Assembly: GCF_000350225.1 (NCBI RefSeq)
Contig: NW_005178983.1
Span: 186,001-250,000 of the forward strand
Direction of reading: 5' to 3'
Origin: Chondrus crispus
Taxonomy: Eukaryota; Rhodophyta; Florideophyceae; Gigartinales; Gigartinaceae
Length of the DNA: 64,000 nt
Of this stretch, positions 18,416 through 32,400 are shown piece after piece. The stretch's first letter is position 1. Each line of letters begins with the position of its first letter. The position numbers and the translations under genes were made by a program. Below the pieces are notes generated by a model. The model searched no databases. It was not told the DNA's origin and was given only the letters and a program-made list of their open reading frames with translations.

Positions 18416-20421
18416 CAGTCATCCCTTGATTTAAGGAACCTTAAGTAAGGAATTCTTTGTTAAAAGACGTCCGAGGGCGTCCACCATGCCCGTGGTATCA
18501 TTTTTGACCGTACCAGAGCCATTACTTCAATCTCTTGATGTAAGGAAAATTCAGTATAAATCCGATTCCAGAAAGCGTCATACAAGTGCCTTTAATGTCA
18601 CATTTACACTTTCAGTAAGGAATCTAAGACAGAACCGGATCTGGGTCCTGACACTATGGCTCAAACATAGTCTCAGTCAAAAATGCTTAATAATCAGGAC
18701 CGTAGCTCCATCATTTCCCACCCCGACGATCCACTCCAGCGCAATGAAGCGAAACACCCTCACCTACGCACAGAAACACGTTATTCATCAAGAAATTACG
18801 AAACGTCGCAAGTCTGGTCACAATCTCATCCTCGACGAGGTCTCTAAGTGGGCGAAAACGGAGCTCAGGCTGTCTTTTCTCCGTTCAAAGCCCGTGTTGT
18901 CTCGTCTCAGTCGCAGTGGGAACTTACAGCCAGGAAACAATGCTCAGATGATGCGGCAGCATTCGCCTGCTCAACCCGAGCTCGAAAAACAACTCGCTGC
19001 ATGGGTCAACAGTCTCAACATGCAAGGTCGCTGTGTGTCTGGAGATATGATACGCGAAAAGGGAAAGCGGTTGCTGCAGGATATTTGCACGGATCTCGGC
19101 GAAAATGGTCCACGCTTGAAGTTCACTGCAGGCTGGTTGTGTAACTTCCAGCGTCGATGGAATTTGAAGGCTCGGAAACTTCATGGAGAAGCTGGTGACT
19201 CAGATGACGAGGCAATTGCACAAGCACTTCCAGATCTCCGTAACTTGTGTCATGAGTACAGGCCAGAGGATGTTTGGAATGCAGACGAGACCGGCTGCAA
19301 TTATTCGATGGCGCCCGATCGCAGTATATCAACGTTTTCAAGGTCAGGGCACAAGAAGCAAAAGAAGCGGGTAACATTATCGGTGTGCTGCAACAGTACG
19401 GGATCCGAGAAATTTCCTCTTTTCATTAGTGGTTCTGCCCATCGGCCGCGATGCTTCCAAAAGAGAACTGGAGAGCAACTTAGATTCGACTACGGTCATA
19501 ACAAAAAGGCATGGATGACCATGGCTCTGTTTTTGAGTGGCTAAAACGCTTTGACACGTACATATCTAAGACCTCTGGCGGTACCGCTCTTCTCCTTCTC
19601 GATAATTTTTCTGGTCATGGGACCAAAGCAAAATTACCCGATCTTGCATCGGTTCGAGTAGAGTTCTTGCCGCCAAATACAACTTCAAAACTGCGACCAC
19701 TGGATGCGGGCATTATTTGCTCTCTAAAAAGGAGATATCGATCTGCGCAGTACAACCGAGCTTTGGATTCTCTCGAGGAAGAAGCCGGAGATATTTACAA
19801 TATATCACAACTTACGGAAATGCGATATCTCGACAGAATCTGGAAAGAACTACCTTGTCCATTCATTGCAAATTGTTGGCGAGCGACTGGACTGATTGGT
19901 ACTAACGTAAGCAAGCTGCAAGCGGCAGATGCCGACAATGAGATTTCTGAAGAATGCACGGAGCTCGAAGCCGTTATCAGTGATTTAATGCACACGCGGG
20001 ATAGGATGTCAGTACGCAATATATTGAACTCTGATGACACGGACATTTGGCGGGGATTCAAGCATGGAGATATGGTTGATTGTGTAGTTATGGCTGTCAC
20101 TGAGCAGGGCCGTGGGGTTGGGGGTTGATGTGAATCGGATGAGGAGGATGAGGCAGGGCCAGTCATCACCTGTGAGGCGAAACTGAAATCTATCGCCCTT
20201 CTACTGCGCGCGAATGAGTCCAGGACCGAGATCGATTTGGAACTACACCGACGTCTGCGTTCATTGCGCAGGGAGATTCGGCGTGAGCGTGCTGCAGGCT
20301 TACGTCAAGCTCGCATCGACAGCTATTTCCGAAAATAAATGTTTGCTCTGTAAAAGGAATTCCTTAGGACAAGGAATCCAATCATGTCCACCAGCCGATT
20401 CCTTCTATCAAGGGATGACTG
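18416..20421 (+). mobile_element. Tigger/pogo-type element, near complete
   Basis: Termini CAGTCATCCCTTGAT (left, 18416) and its inverse complement (right, ending 20421) extend to 25 bp with three mismatches and are flanked on both sides by TA, the target site of Tc1/mariner/pogo elements. Further copies of the subterminal motif (CTTGATGTAAGGA near 18533, AGTAAGGAAT near 18616, AAGGAATTCCTTAGGACAAGGAATCC-like sequence near 20355 on the right) may bind the transposase. Length 2006 bp with one transposase gene. Confidence 0.93.
18744..20338 (+). pseudogene. Tigger/pogo transposase (DDE_1, CENP-B-like)
   Basis: Starts at the ATG at 18744 (MKRNTLTYAQ). N-terminal helix-turn-helix domain (YAQKHVIHQEITKRRKSG), a CENP-B-type second DNA-binding domain (ELEKQLAAWVNSLNMQGRCVS, CNFQRRWNLKARKLHGEAG), then a DDE core: Asp in WNADETGCN, Asp in LLLDNFSGHG, Asp in LRPLDAGII, with NTTSKLRPLDAG typical of pogo/Tigger. 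The tail RQARIDSYF matches the usual Tigger end. Two lesions: a one-base frameshift in the T run near 19530-19536 (between AWMT and EWLKRFD) and an in-frame TGA at 20126-20128 followed by 70 further codons. All three catalytic residues remain, so inactivation is recent. Confidence 0.9.
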
Positions 20422-20449
20422 TACCAAGCACGGTTGTCGACCTACAGTA

Positions 20450-21579
20450 TGTTTAAAAAGCTACACGAAATTGATACAAATACGCGAAATTTGATATGAC
20501 ACAAAACAGAAACACGTCTTTAATACTTTGTTGCGCCACCACGGGCGTCCATAACCGCATGCATACGACGCGTTAGACTCTTGTAAAGCGTCAATAAAAG
20601 CTCGGAACCTACTGTAGACCAAGCTTCCTCGATAGCTACCTTCAAATCTTGGACATTCGGGTAATGCTTACCTCTAGCATAAACCATCCTAGCCATCACA
20701 CCCCCGACATTCTCAATAATGTTAATGTCTGGAGACTTCGGAGGCCATGGTAGGGTATAAATGGCGTGCTCAGATAGGCAGCTCCTTATAAAACGCGACG
20801 TATGAATCGGTGCGTTATCTTGTTGATAAAACCAACGCTGCGCTTCACCAAATACCTCCGACGCGAACGGCAGCAAACCACTACGTATAACACCAACATA
20901 CTTGATAGAATCCTCTCTGCCGTCCATAAATATGAGCGGAGATACTCCATAAAGACTAATTGCTCCCCAAACCATGACCGAAAACCCACCATTTTGTCTT
21001 TTAGAAAACATGCGCTCTTTAGAGCGTAAACCATGCCAGTAGGATGCCAGGCCATCAGGGCCATCACCTTTCAACTTTTTTTCATCGCTAAAACCACAGA
21101 ATTCCAAAATGCCTCACCCTTGCTTATGAACTTACGGCACCATTTCACCTTATTTTCTTTATGTAGAGGGGTCATTTGTGGTGCCGTTATCATTTTTTTG
21201 CGTCTGTATACACTTGTGTATGCGGGTGAAGCTGTCCAGGGAGTAGCGAGTGACATGCCGACACCTGGCACTCGACCGAACGTGCACTGTCCTACATATC
21301 GCCGACGGCCGGGTGAGAGTCTCGTGACTTCTCGGCTATGTCTATTTCTCTTTTGTGAAAGAGAAATTCCCCTCGACGCGAGGCCATGACAGGTTCTAGT
21401 AGAGTCCACTCAGAAGACTCTGGGAAGCATGAATGACAACGACATAGACGGCACGGCGGCCGCCTCGCCGGTTGGCACACGCGCGCCAACCGCTGCGAAC
21501 GACGCTGGAGCAGTGGCGCGTGCAGCCTGGGCGATCGCAAAGCCCGAGCCCCGCGACTACGCGACTGCTGTGACTGAAT
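20450..21579 (-). pseudogene. Tc1-like transposase, C-terminal part
   Basis: Minus-strand Tc1/mariner transposase: YRRKKMITAPQMTPLHKENKV, KWCRKFI, then FSDEKK (first catalytic Asp), DGPDG, GGFSVMVWGAI, QQDNAPIHTS (second Asp) and WPPKSPDINIIEN (Glu), spaced DD34E. It ends GGATKY at 20520. At least one frameshift lies near 21095 between WNSVV and FSDEKK; the helix-turn-helix part is not here. A terminal repeat core CAAATACGCGAAATT at about 20478-20492 recurs inverted at about 37169-37183. The N-terminal piece is at 36.87-37.03 kb, beyond the gypsy fossil. Confidence 0.85.
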
Positions 21580-22598
21580 GTAGTGCAATACCCGTCTCGG
21601 GTAGAGGGGTGAAAGGAAGTGAAAAAGGAAAAAAATTGGATACTGTAGTCCGGGTTTGGGGGACACACGTGTGCAACGAAGCGCACGATTACTTTAATTA
21701 TTTAATTTATTTACTAATTAAATCTAGAATCTAGAGCCGGGAGCTACTGTACTTGCCCCGGCGGGGCTCTATATAACTTAGCCCTTTGACCGAACAACTC
21801 AATAAACCAACCCGAGTTGCCGGAGTTGAATGTCGCCTTGGTCGAAGTCCGTCTCTACCAAGACGCTCCCTTTTCCCTAAGCCTACGGCATCCTCTATCG
21901 CTCGGGGGTTCCCTTTTCTTTTTCCTTTATTTCCCTCTCCTTTTCTATCTCTAATTCTACCTATTTTTCCCTTATCTTGTGTTGGTGCCATCGGCATCGG
22001 TTGCGACCGAACCTGTGTACGTGTCTATGCCATGGGGCGACACAGTTGACGTAGCGCTGCTACTGTGACCCATTTTCCGACGGAGACTGTTGCAACGACA
22101 TCTCCCTCGAAGGGCTTCGTCGTGTTACGAGCCAGTGTTGGTGCCATCGGCCTCGGTTGCGACCGAACCGGTGTAGGTGTTTCGAGCCATCGGGCAACAC
22201 AGTTGACGTAGCGCTGCTACTTTCATTTCATCCCGTCGGGCTGCGTTGCGACGCCCCCGTCGAAGGCCTTGTCGCGTTACAAGGTGTCGAAGAAGCTCAA
22301 CGAGCATTGGCCTTACAACCCAGTGGAACCGGGGTACCTAAGTACGCGCCCCACTCCACACTCGTCGAGCAGTTCTCTTCGCACGTCTTTACCACACCGA
22401 TCCCGGGCCGGGCTATTTCTCTGTGCCCCCCCTATCAGGGATCTGAGCTATTACGAGTCGCAAGCTCGTTTAAACGGAGAAGGGAGAGTCGGACACTCCG
22501 TAGCGCTGTGCCATCGGCAGTTCTTCTTTTTGCTGCTGTTGTTGTTTTTGCTGGACCATCGCACCGCGGTCTCTGCCTGACAGGCGCATTGCACTACA
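21580..22598 (+). repeat. LTR 1 (5' LTR of fossil A), mosaic
   Basis: 1019 bp, beginning TGTAGTGCAAT and ending ATTGCACTACA, an 11-bp perfect terminal inverted repeat. A TATA-type box (CTCTATATAAC) lies near 21767, so transcription probably starts near 21.8 kb. The first third matches LTR 2 closely and the rest matches LTR 3 closely. The last 20 bp with the start of the primer site recur at 22673-22693, a short duplication. Confidence 0.9.
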
Positions 22599-25500
22599 AA
22601 AGTGGTCTCCCGATCTAGAATTGTCTACAGCAAACCCGACCTAGAATTGTGTCGACGACAGCCTCGGTCTGCAGTTGCACTACAAAAGTGGTCTAGGTAA
22701 CGGAGTCTCTTTTTTACTTTTTGTTTGTAACTTTTTTTGTGTAGGTTCGCTCGTACGATCGAAGTCGACAAGCGCTGCCGGGGACGTCGGTCCCGGGGCG
22801 AGTAGGAGCGGATCGGTAAGGGCGTCGAGGATCCCGCGAGGTCCTCGCAACCGAAGCCAGGCCAATACGGCCACGGATCCCGAAGGTCAAGATTCCCCGA
22901 CGGGGATTGAAGCCGACAAGGATAACCTATCCTACAGGTTCGAGAAGATGGGCGAGGAAATTCGCCAAGAGATGACGAAAAATCTCGAGGCTGAATTAGC
23001 CTTCGTCCGGAAGCAACTGGAGTTGCAAGCATTCAAGTTCCGCACCGTTTTAGGAGAGCTATCGGCTCGAGTGGATCTCGTCGAGAAGGAGCGAGGTGAT
23101 GCGACCGACGGTCTGGAGCCAGAGGTCCTAGCTTCGTTGAAAATTTCAGTCAAGGACGCAAGGCGCGACGCGAATCAAGCCTTGGAGTCCTTAGGTAGAT
23201 TTAGAAGCAGTATCGACGACCGGTTCGACCGCGCCGCTCATCGTCTCAAGGACCTTGAACAGGTCGCCGGGCAAGAGCCGCTCCCAATGGGTCGAGAAGG
23301 CGACCGTCCATCGAAGAAGGACAAGGCCGCGGTACAGCGGAGTTCCAAGTCGAAGACTTCGAAGAAGAATATGCGACGCCGGAGCAAGAGTCACGGTAGT
23401 GACGAGCCGGAGGACCAAGACTCGGTGACCGAGTCGAATGGCCTTTCCGAAGATGGTGACGACGGTTCGTCGAACCATGCCAGCGATTCCGAACATCGTT
23501 CAGAGGAAGGAAAAGGAATTTCGCAGGGCAAGAAAATTACCTCCAGACGGGGCGGAGTCACTTCGTCCGCCTCGCGGAGAGACAAGGACGCTGAGCCAGA
23601 GGGCGTCGCAACGCGACGCGGGCCGCGATGGGAGGAGTTGGAGGAGCTGAATCCGACCAACTACCTATTCAAGAAATTACTTTCGTACCGAACGTACCGC
23701 TTGCGGAACCCGCAGACATATTTGTCAAGTTCCCGGCGGACCGCCGTGCGAAAAATCAGGAGAGATATTCCGCATAAGATGAAGAAGGACAACACGTTCA
23801 CATTGTGAGGAAGGGGTTCTTGTGTTGGATTTTTTGGCAAAATTAGTTCAAGAGTTTGATACTCAAGAAATGAACGAGGGGCAAGCGATCCACTTGTTGC
23901 CCGAATTTCTAAGCGGCATCGCCTTGAGACAGTACACTTCGGTGTCTCAGACGGCCGGGTCCCATCACGGAAAGGTGTCCGTTTGGCCAGAGGCCGTACA
24001 GTGGCTGTTGAGGAGTTTTGCAACCGACGAGGCGATCCGTCAAGCCGTGCTCGCATCGCGAAAAGTACAGCAGCTACCGTCTGAAGACGAGATGGAATTT
24101 TATATCCGTCTGACGGACGCGAGCAATCGATGTGGAAACGTATATTCGATGGAAGAACAAATGACGATGTTTATTGAAGGACTCGATTCCGGTATCAAGC
24201 CAATGGTATTTCAATACCGACAACACACTCGGGACGTTTCGTTTTTGAGACTAGTTAATTAGGCGAAGGCGTATGGCTCGGCGAGCCGCGCGAAGGACAA
24301 GAAGACCAAGAAGGTCACGATTCAGACGCCGTCGACGTTCAGGGCGGGGAAGAAGCCGAGAGCTTCTTACCCCGGTCGTAAAGGTGACGCCGCCGTCCAC
24401 TTAGCCGAGTCAATATCCCCGTTAGATGAACTCCGTGCGAACGGAAGCAGCGAAAATCATTATGAAGGAGCATTGGTAGCCGAAGGCAATTTTATTGAGC
24501 CATCGGAGGACTACGGACACGAGGACTACGGGGCAAGCCGGTCGTCAACTCTACCGACGCCACATACACGACGGAGTCGTTTTCAGAACCCACGGATCCC
24601 GTGATGATGTTTCGGGGGCGCGGCCACACGCCGGCGCCGCGCATTCTGATGGAAGACAATGGTACGACGTTTCGATGGCCAGGCTGGATAGGAAGGCCGC
24701 AACATCAAGGAAGGCCGCCGGCCCGTGGAGGACCTAGGCCGCAATATCCCGTCAAGTGCTGGAAAGTGTGCTATCATTGTTACGAAAAGGGGCACGCCGC
24801 GCCAACGTGCATTCTTTCCCTCCGGGAAATGCTCCGGCTTTTGGGAAATTATGAGGCGTTGTCTCCGATGGAGAGATTAGAGATACCATCGACGAGTTAT
24901 CTGAAGGTCAAGAATTGGTTCGATTCGCAGACGGCGAGCACGCCGAGTGCTTCAACGCCGAGGTCGAACCAACCCTTCAGAGGGCCCGCCGCGGGGCCCG
25001 CGTCGTCGGACGTGAGAAGGAACCCGCAGCGGCAGGAAAACTAGAGAGGGGAATCTCGCATGAGTTGCGAGAGGCACAGGGTCGACGTACTGTGCCCGGG
25101 GCCCAGCCCCGTTCCCCGTCTCTAAGGGAAAAATCAGGCCCCGATGAGGAGGTTGTTGGATTGGTGGATAAGCCCAAAGGGCCGGCCCAAGTCAAGAAAA
25201 TTTTGAGCCGAGCCCGAGATCATCCGCTGGAAGAAGTTTAAAGACCCTGGTACAGGGTTAAGCGAAGGGAGTGTCCCGAGAAGATTTTGGTTCTTGCGCA
25301 AAAAAGCTACAAAGTTTACGCGGACATTGGACCAACAGTCGGATTGATGAGCCGGGTGTTGTCTGTATTAGACACCGGCGCGGGACCAAACCTTGTTCGA
25401 AAATCGGAACTCCCGGCTGGAATGGAATCTCTAGTGTCCTACGGACCGACCCAAGACATTGGCGACGCGAACAACAGGCCACTCCAGACTCTCGGAACCA

Positions 25501-28500
25501 TCATGATGCCCGTGAGACTTGGACGATTTGTGGCTGCTGCCGAGTTTATTGTATGCGAAAAGCTTGCAGTACCGCTGATTCTAGGAGCGGACTATTGCGA
25601 TAGGTTCGTGGAGGCTATTTACCCACGGAAGAGGACAGTGGAGTTGGCGGATTTCTCAGAGGTTCCGATCGTAAGGCGGTTCTCGGCGAGAAAATCGAAG
25701 AAGCATCTGGTCCCTGGAAAGGGCGAAACTGATGCAAAAGGGGAGCGAGTTTCCCCAGGGTGAAGGTGGCAAGAGCCACAACCATTGAGCCAGGGACGCA
25801 ACACGTAGTCGAATGTACCTCGAAGAGGACGGGCTTGGTCGTAGTTCAACCCTACGCACCCCTATACGACAAGCACGGATTGATAAGCACCAACGGTGTA
25901 GTTCAGGTTGAGCCTGACAAACCTTTTAGATTGCTTGTAGCGAATTTTAGAAATTACCCTGTCAGGGTTCAAAAAGGCCAAGTGGTGGCGGAACTACTAC
26001 CGCACCCGAGAGCCGTATTCAAGAGCAGTTCCACCATTGGTGAGGTACTTGGAATTCAAGAAAGGGACGAGGAAAAATTTACTAATTCCACCCCGCCGCC
26101 TACGGGCGAGAGAAGGTGCAAACCGTCGGAACAAGATCGCGAGGACCAGCAAGGAGAACGGGAGGAAGGGCTTTCCGCGACGGCAACTACGAAGCCGGAG
26201 CGGCGGATTGAGCCTCCCCCGCCAGACGTGGAGGAGCTCGACCTGAGCCACGTGCCGGACCGGCTGCGCAAAAGATTCCGTCGGATGTTGAAAAAATATT
26301 CCCGCATGTGGGATGGGACCCTTGGTGAGATCAACACCACGGTCCACCGAACTGAACTGGCGCCGGATACAAGGCCAATTGCGCAAGCCCCGTATCGGGC
26401 CGGGCCTAAAGCCCGCGAAGTAGAAGATGCAGAAGTGCAGAAGATGTTAGAAGCAGGAGTCATCGAACCGGCGCAGTCATAGTGGGCGTCGCCCGTTTTA
26501 TTAGTGCCGAAGCCGGACGGATCGATGCGCTTTTGAGTAGACTATCGCAGGTTAAATGCGGTAACGGTAAAGGACACGTACCCTTTACCGCGCATGGATG
26601 AGTGTCTGGACTCGCTTGGTGACACCAAGGTTTTCTCCGCGTTGAACGCAATCTCGGGATATTGGCAGATGCCTATCCCTAAGTGCGACCGCGACAACAC
26701 CGCATTTTCGTGTCACTCAGGTCTGTATCGCTTCTCAAGAATGCCCTTCGGGCTAACCAACGCGCCAGCGACGTTCCAGAGAGCAATGGACATCCTGCTC
26801 TCTCCGTTCCGTTGGAATTGCTGTTTGGTGTATCTGGATGACATAATAATTTTTAGCAAGTCGTGGGAGGAGCACATCGTGCACGTGAATGAAATACTTT
26901 CTGTATTGGGGAAGGCAGGTGTGAAGCTCAAGCTTCGCAAGTGCGTATTTTTTGTGGAAAAGATCAAGTACCTGGGCCATGTCGTTCGGCCAGGTACATT
27001 AGAGGTTGATGTCGCGCGAACCGCCGCGTTGGAACAAGTGCAGTACCCTCAAACGCAGACCCAGCTCAGAAGCTTCTTGGGACCCTGCAATGTCTACCGC
27101 AGGTTTGTCCCCCATTGCGCGAAAATCGCGCATCCGCTCAATCCACTATTGAAGAAGGGACAACCGGTCCAGTTGGAAGGATTCGACGAACCGTGCAAGA
27201 AAGCTTTTCATAAGCTCAAGGACGCCATCTTGGCACCGCCGGTGTTGGCGCTGCCGAAGAAGGACCCACCCTACTCGGTAGATACCGATGCAAGCGACTA
27301 TCAAATTGGCGCTGCATTATTTCAGACACATCCGGATGCGCAACGTAAACCCATCGGGTTCTTTTCAAGAACGTTAGCCGCAGCCGACAGAAACTACTCC
27401 GTATCAGAAAAAGAATGTCTAGCGGTAATTTAGGCCGTACAGACTTTAAGACCATATTTATATGGCGAGCACTTCATTGTGCATACCGACCATGCCTCAT
27501 TGAGGTGGTTGATGAACGTAACCGACCCCAGCGGGAGATTAATCCGATGGAGTCTCCGCCTCTCGGAATTTGATTTCGAAATCAAGTACAAGAAGGGCAA
27601 GGCGAACAGTCAAGCTGATGCCCTGTCAAGATTACGGACAGCTGGAGAAACCGTCCACGAAATCGACGACGAAATCCCATGCTTTGTGGCCGAACTGGCC
27701 GAGGGTAAAGTGGAGGACGAGGACAGTTTTGACGCGTTAGAAGACATCCCCGCTCTTGAGGGGGGGGAACGCCCCTGATCGCCTCGATCAATTCCAAGCT
27801 GTCGCTCTGGAGGAGCTCATTCGCGAGCAAGCCGTCGACCCCTTCTGCAACCGCATCAAGGAAGAACTGGACGCCGGAAAGGTGAGAACGTTCAGCATGG
27901 AGACCGGGGAACTCGAAGAAACTCTATGCCGTGCCGCGGCAGAGTTTGTACAAGTGGTGATACCATAATTGTTAAGGGACCGCATCCTAGGGTTAAGCCA
28001 TTACGCAAAATTGGCAGGACACCCGGGAGGCAGGAAAGTTTACAAGACATTGAGAAGATATATTTTTACTGGCCTACGATGGCCCTAGACTGCTATGCAG
28101 TCGCGAAGAATTGCGCCGCATGTGCGCGGGAAAGGGTGAAGTTAAGAAAAAACACGAAGGGAATGAAGCTGTTCACGCCCAAAGCTCCGCTGGAGTTTGT
28201 CGCCATCGACATCCTCAGCGAGCTAATTACAACTAAACGAGGAAATCGGTATATTCTCGTGATCAGCGATCGATACTCGAAACTGGTACGAACCGTACCG
28301 TTGAAGAAGATATCAGCTGCGCACATCGCACAAGCCTTCTTTCACCATTGGTATTCGTGTACGGACCGCCGGTCAAGCTGCTGTCCGACAATGGAACACA
28401 GTTCACGGCCCGGTTCTTTCAGAACGTCTGCCGAATTCTCGGCATACGCAATGTGTTCACGACTACGTACCACCCGCAAGCCAACGGCCAAGTTGAGAGG

Positions 28501-29479
28501 TTTAACCGCACGCTGACTTCCGCGTTGCGAAAAAAAGTTGGAGAGCATCCCAAGGACTGGGACCTATTTAGCGACGCTGTGACGTTCGCATACAACACGC
28601 AAGTTCATCGAACTACGAATATCGCGCCCTTCGAGCTGGTGTTAGCTCGGGCGCCGAGAAGCATTGCGTTACAAGCACAGCCAAGTTTGGAAGGATTTAG
28701 CTCGAATCAAGCGTATTACCTGAAATGGCAGTCGTGGTTGGAAAACCTGACGAAAGGCGCTGGTAAGAGCTTGCGGAAAGAACAAGCGCGCTACAAGCGA
28801 AATTTCGACGCAAGGCTCCGCAAGCCGAAGTATGACATCCCTTCAGGATCATACGTATTCCTTCGGAGGGAGCAAGGCAGGGCCACCGAGCCGAAACATA
28901 AGTTGGCACAAGTGGCTACGGGTCCGTATCAAGTGAAGGAGTCAACTGAGAATACGGTCGTCATCGCTATCGGCGACCAAGAAGAGCGCGTGTCGCGAGA
29001 TAGAGTCGAATTAGCCCCTAGTCCCATGGACTACACGCCGATAGTCGGGCTATGACAAGCGCAACGATTCCTTAACCGAGAAGGGGAACGAGAAGAACCC
29101 GCCGCGCAAGCTAAGGATAAGACGGATGACGGACCTTTGATAAATCAGGAAGCTGCGGGCATCCCGCCCGATCTACAAGAGATGGGAGGTTCGGAAGAGC
29201 AGGATGAGGATGAGTCGCTGGCTCTTCGGAACGGGACGGACAGTTGGACACGCAGGAAGAAGGAACCGGGGGGTCAGGAGTACGTGATCGACAAAATAGT
29301 CGACCACGCTTATCAAGATGGAAAATTAATTCTCAAGGTGGAATGGTATGGCTACGCGATTGAGGACGCAACGTGGGAGCCGATTTCTCAGCTACCGCGC
29401 AGCGCAGTGGTGACCTATTTCCGGAGGAAGAAACTGCCCCTCCCGCCGCAAGTCGCACGCGCGAGATCAGGATGAGCTC

Positions 29480-32400
29480 CATACAAAATGTGATGATGGA
29501 AAGGGAAAAGAAGACGCGAGCTGCAACCAGTTTCCTATGTTTTTACCTTCTTAACTGTTCTGTTTCGTTTTTGTTTTTTTGATTGTTTTTTTATGTTTGT
29601 TTTCCCTTCCCGAGACGCATCTAGGTCGGCCATTCCGGAGCGAGCGTGCGTAGTTTCAGGAGAACACGACAGGCGCCCAAGGGCGACAGGGGATTGCGAA
29701 CCGCCGATCGTGTTTAAGGCTACAAGCTGTATCTCGAGTCGAGGAAGAAGTCTGTTCTACCAGGGAGCGGGTGTGACGAGAAGATTGGAGAAGAAGAGGA
29801 TGCGTCAGATGGACGAGTGTGTTACCTTCGAGATAAGGTAGAAGGTTGGGAGAGGACGCAGTCGATGGGCGACTGCACGCGGACGAGGCAGATCAAGACG
29901 ACGTGTAGGATGCCAGAAGTGAGAGAACCGCGACTGAAATAGTGGATACAGGATGAAAACAATCGCCCGCCTGGAATGTGATCGATTCGAGAATCAGCGA
30001 CCGGATATCGGCTCTGTGCGGAGTTATGAGGCTCCAAGGTATTCGCGTGGTAGCGAACGGGGATGCCCCCGTCGAGAAGTTATCAAGTTGGAAAGGATGT
30101 TACGGATCGCGCCGTGGTGAGGAGTAAGGACGGTCCTCACACACGCACGCACAGGCGGGATTACGCATGCGGGATGTTGTCGAGTCGAGACGGACGCTGC
30201 GAACCACAGCACGAAGATAGCGAGGAATGAGCATAGCGGAAGTAAGGCGCATCGACAATGGCGAGAAAGAAAAATGAGGTGAGACGGGCAGGTATGCGTT
30301 GCTTAACGCTCATGGAGATAGAGCGGCGAGACGCGCTACATCAGGAAGTGACGAAGTCACTGCAGCCTCAGGTGGATACAATGCGCAAATTACGTGTGGT
30401 CACGCGTCGCATGGGTGCGCACGCAAAGGGACGTTTAGATCAGGGATCCATGCTCGTCTGAATCAGTTTGAACGGAAATGTTTGTGAGGTTTTTCACGAA
30501 TAGACAAAGGACAAGTGGTGCGCGTTAACGCGCGAGACTACACCGTGTGGAGGGGACAAATTGTTTTGTCGTTTCTGTTGACTTCGTCAACAACGAAAAT
30601 CGGCTTGATGTCGTCATCAAAGCGGTCAACCGCTTGCTTTTTAGTCGTCCGATCTGCTCCTGCCTCAATCTCTGTTTCGTTCCTGTTCTCCTTTTCTTCT
30701 TCTTTTTAGTTGGTGATGTCAACGACACAACGAAACTGCGCATATCGACCCGCCAGTCTACGATAATTATGGAAGAGAGAAGAGGATATCAATTGAGGAG
30801 AGGGGAGAAATGGGTTGGCGGCGTAAGACACGTCAACACGAGCCGCTAACGCTTTAACCGTGTGACAGACGCAACCGGAACTTTTTAGCGTCTTACAAAC
30901 AGGCGTCTCGGGCGACCACGGTGATGAGGACGACCCCCACAGAGAGATCGGGTAGCTCAACGAGCTTGATTACGACAAACCGTCGGTCAGTCGCAAGGAC
31001 TGATGATGCCAAAGCTCACATTTCTAATTTACGTTCACCCCGAGCGACCAACTGCAACGATTCATTTCTCTTGCCCCTCTTCTGTGATTCCCTTTCCTAT
31101 TCCCCTACCTTTCTACTTTATTATTTCCTTCCTGTCGTGAGCTTATTCTCGTTATTGATTTCTTCTTCACAAGGGCAGCGCAGAATGACGAATCACGTGA
31201 AGGAAGTCCAGAGAGACATGTGTCGCTATTACGCTCGATTCCGTTGCGACCACATGAGTACCCCGGCCATGAAGCAACACACGCAGACGCAATGAAGGAT
31301 TGAATACATTGTCTTGGTTGAGCTGAACAACGGGGCTTGGTACAGTATTGTATTCGGCGACTTCTGCAGGGAAGCGCTTCTAGCGCTACCTACGAAAGCC
31401 TATGTGAACACCGCTGGTGTGTGGGAAAGAAGGACGATCAAGAGAAAGACCCGAGGGGTACAAAGCGCACAGTACGATTCGCGTCGCGGAAGGATGTGTT
31501 GGAAATCGTGAAGAGTGCCCGTCGACCTTGTACCCGACTTTAATTCCGTCGCGACTCCCTTTATTACTATTTTTTCTCCTGGAGGCGAGCAGGAACCACT
31601 GATAAGACACATATCAAAGCACAGCATCCGATCGCAAGAGCAGGACGGTACTCGCCGAAGGGAAACGATGGCTCGCGTGTAGAAGGGCAAACGTTTCGTG
31701 GACACGCGAGGAAGACGGGTACGACTACCGAAAACGAGGACGACGTGCGAATGACGAGTAAACCTCGCAATGTTTTTACCGAGTATCGACGATTTGGTAC
31801 TGTAGGCTCTGAGGCCTGCCCGAGGGCAGAACCCCGTCGAGGAGGTCACATTTCGTGGCACCTCGTACGAAGAAGACAGTATTCGTCAAAGACAGACGTG
31901 TCATGAAGTGATACGAGCTCCGACGCCCCTTACGAATCTTTTTATTGTTGCAGTGTCGACGCGAGGGAGATTAGAACAATGGACACAGATTTCTGTTGAC
32001 GGTGGCGGGCACGAGTGGCCTCGGTCGTACGACAACCGAACGAGGAAAAGAATGAGGATTTGTCCCCACACCCCGCCTACGTAGCACCCCTGAAGTTCAG
32101 AAGCTGGCAATGATTTCCGAGAACGGATGTCTGAAATAATTCCCGCAGTGTCCCCCGACGGTTAGGAGGGTAACCACAAAATGGACGTCTCGTTCAAATC
32201 CCGACCACAGGCGGAGGACACTTCCCAACCACTGTACACGTGTCAAATTCGTACACGACACTTTGTCCTTGCAAGGCTTAAATTGTGATGAAGCCTCTGA
32301 GCCCAAGGCCCAGAACCCTGTGACTCCCGTCATCGACGTCGACATATCGAGAACTGCGTATCAGCGACGACGAAAGGGAAATGACGACGCCGACTTCGCG

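Noticed and set aside
32185-32205. T-loop-like CGTTCAAATCCCGAC suggesting a tRNA
   Set aside because: The flanking bases do not pair as a T-stem and no acceptor or anticodon arm fits.
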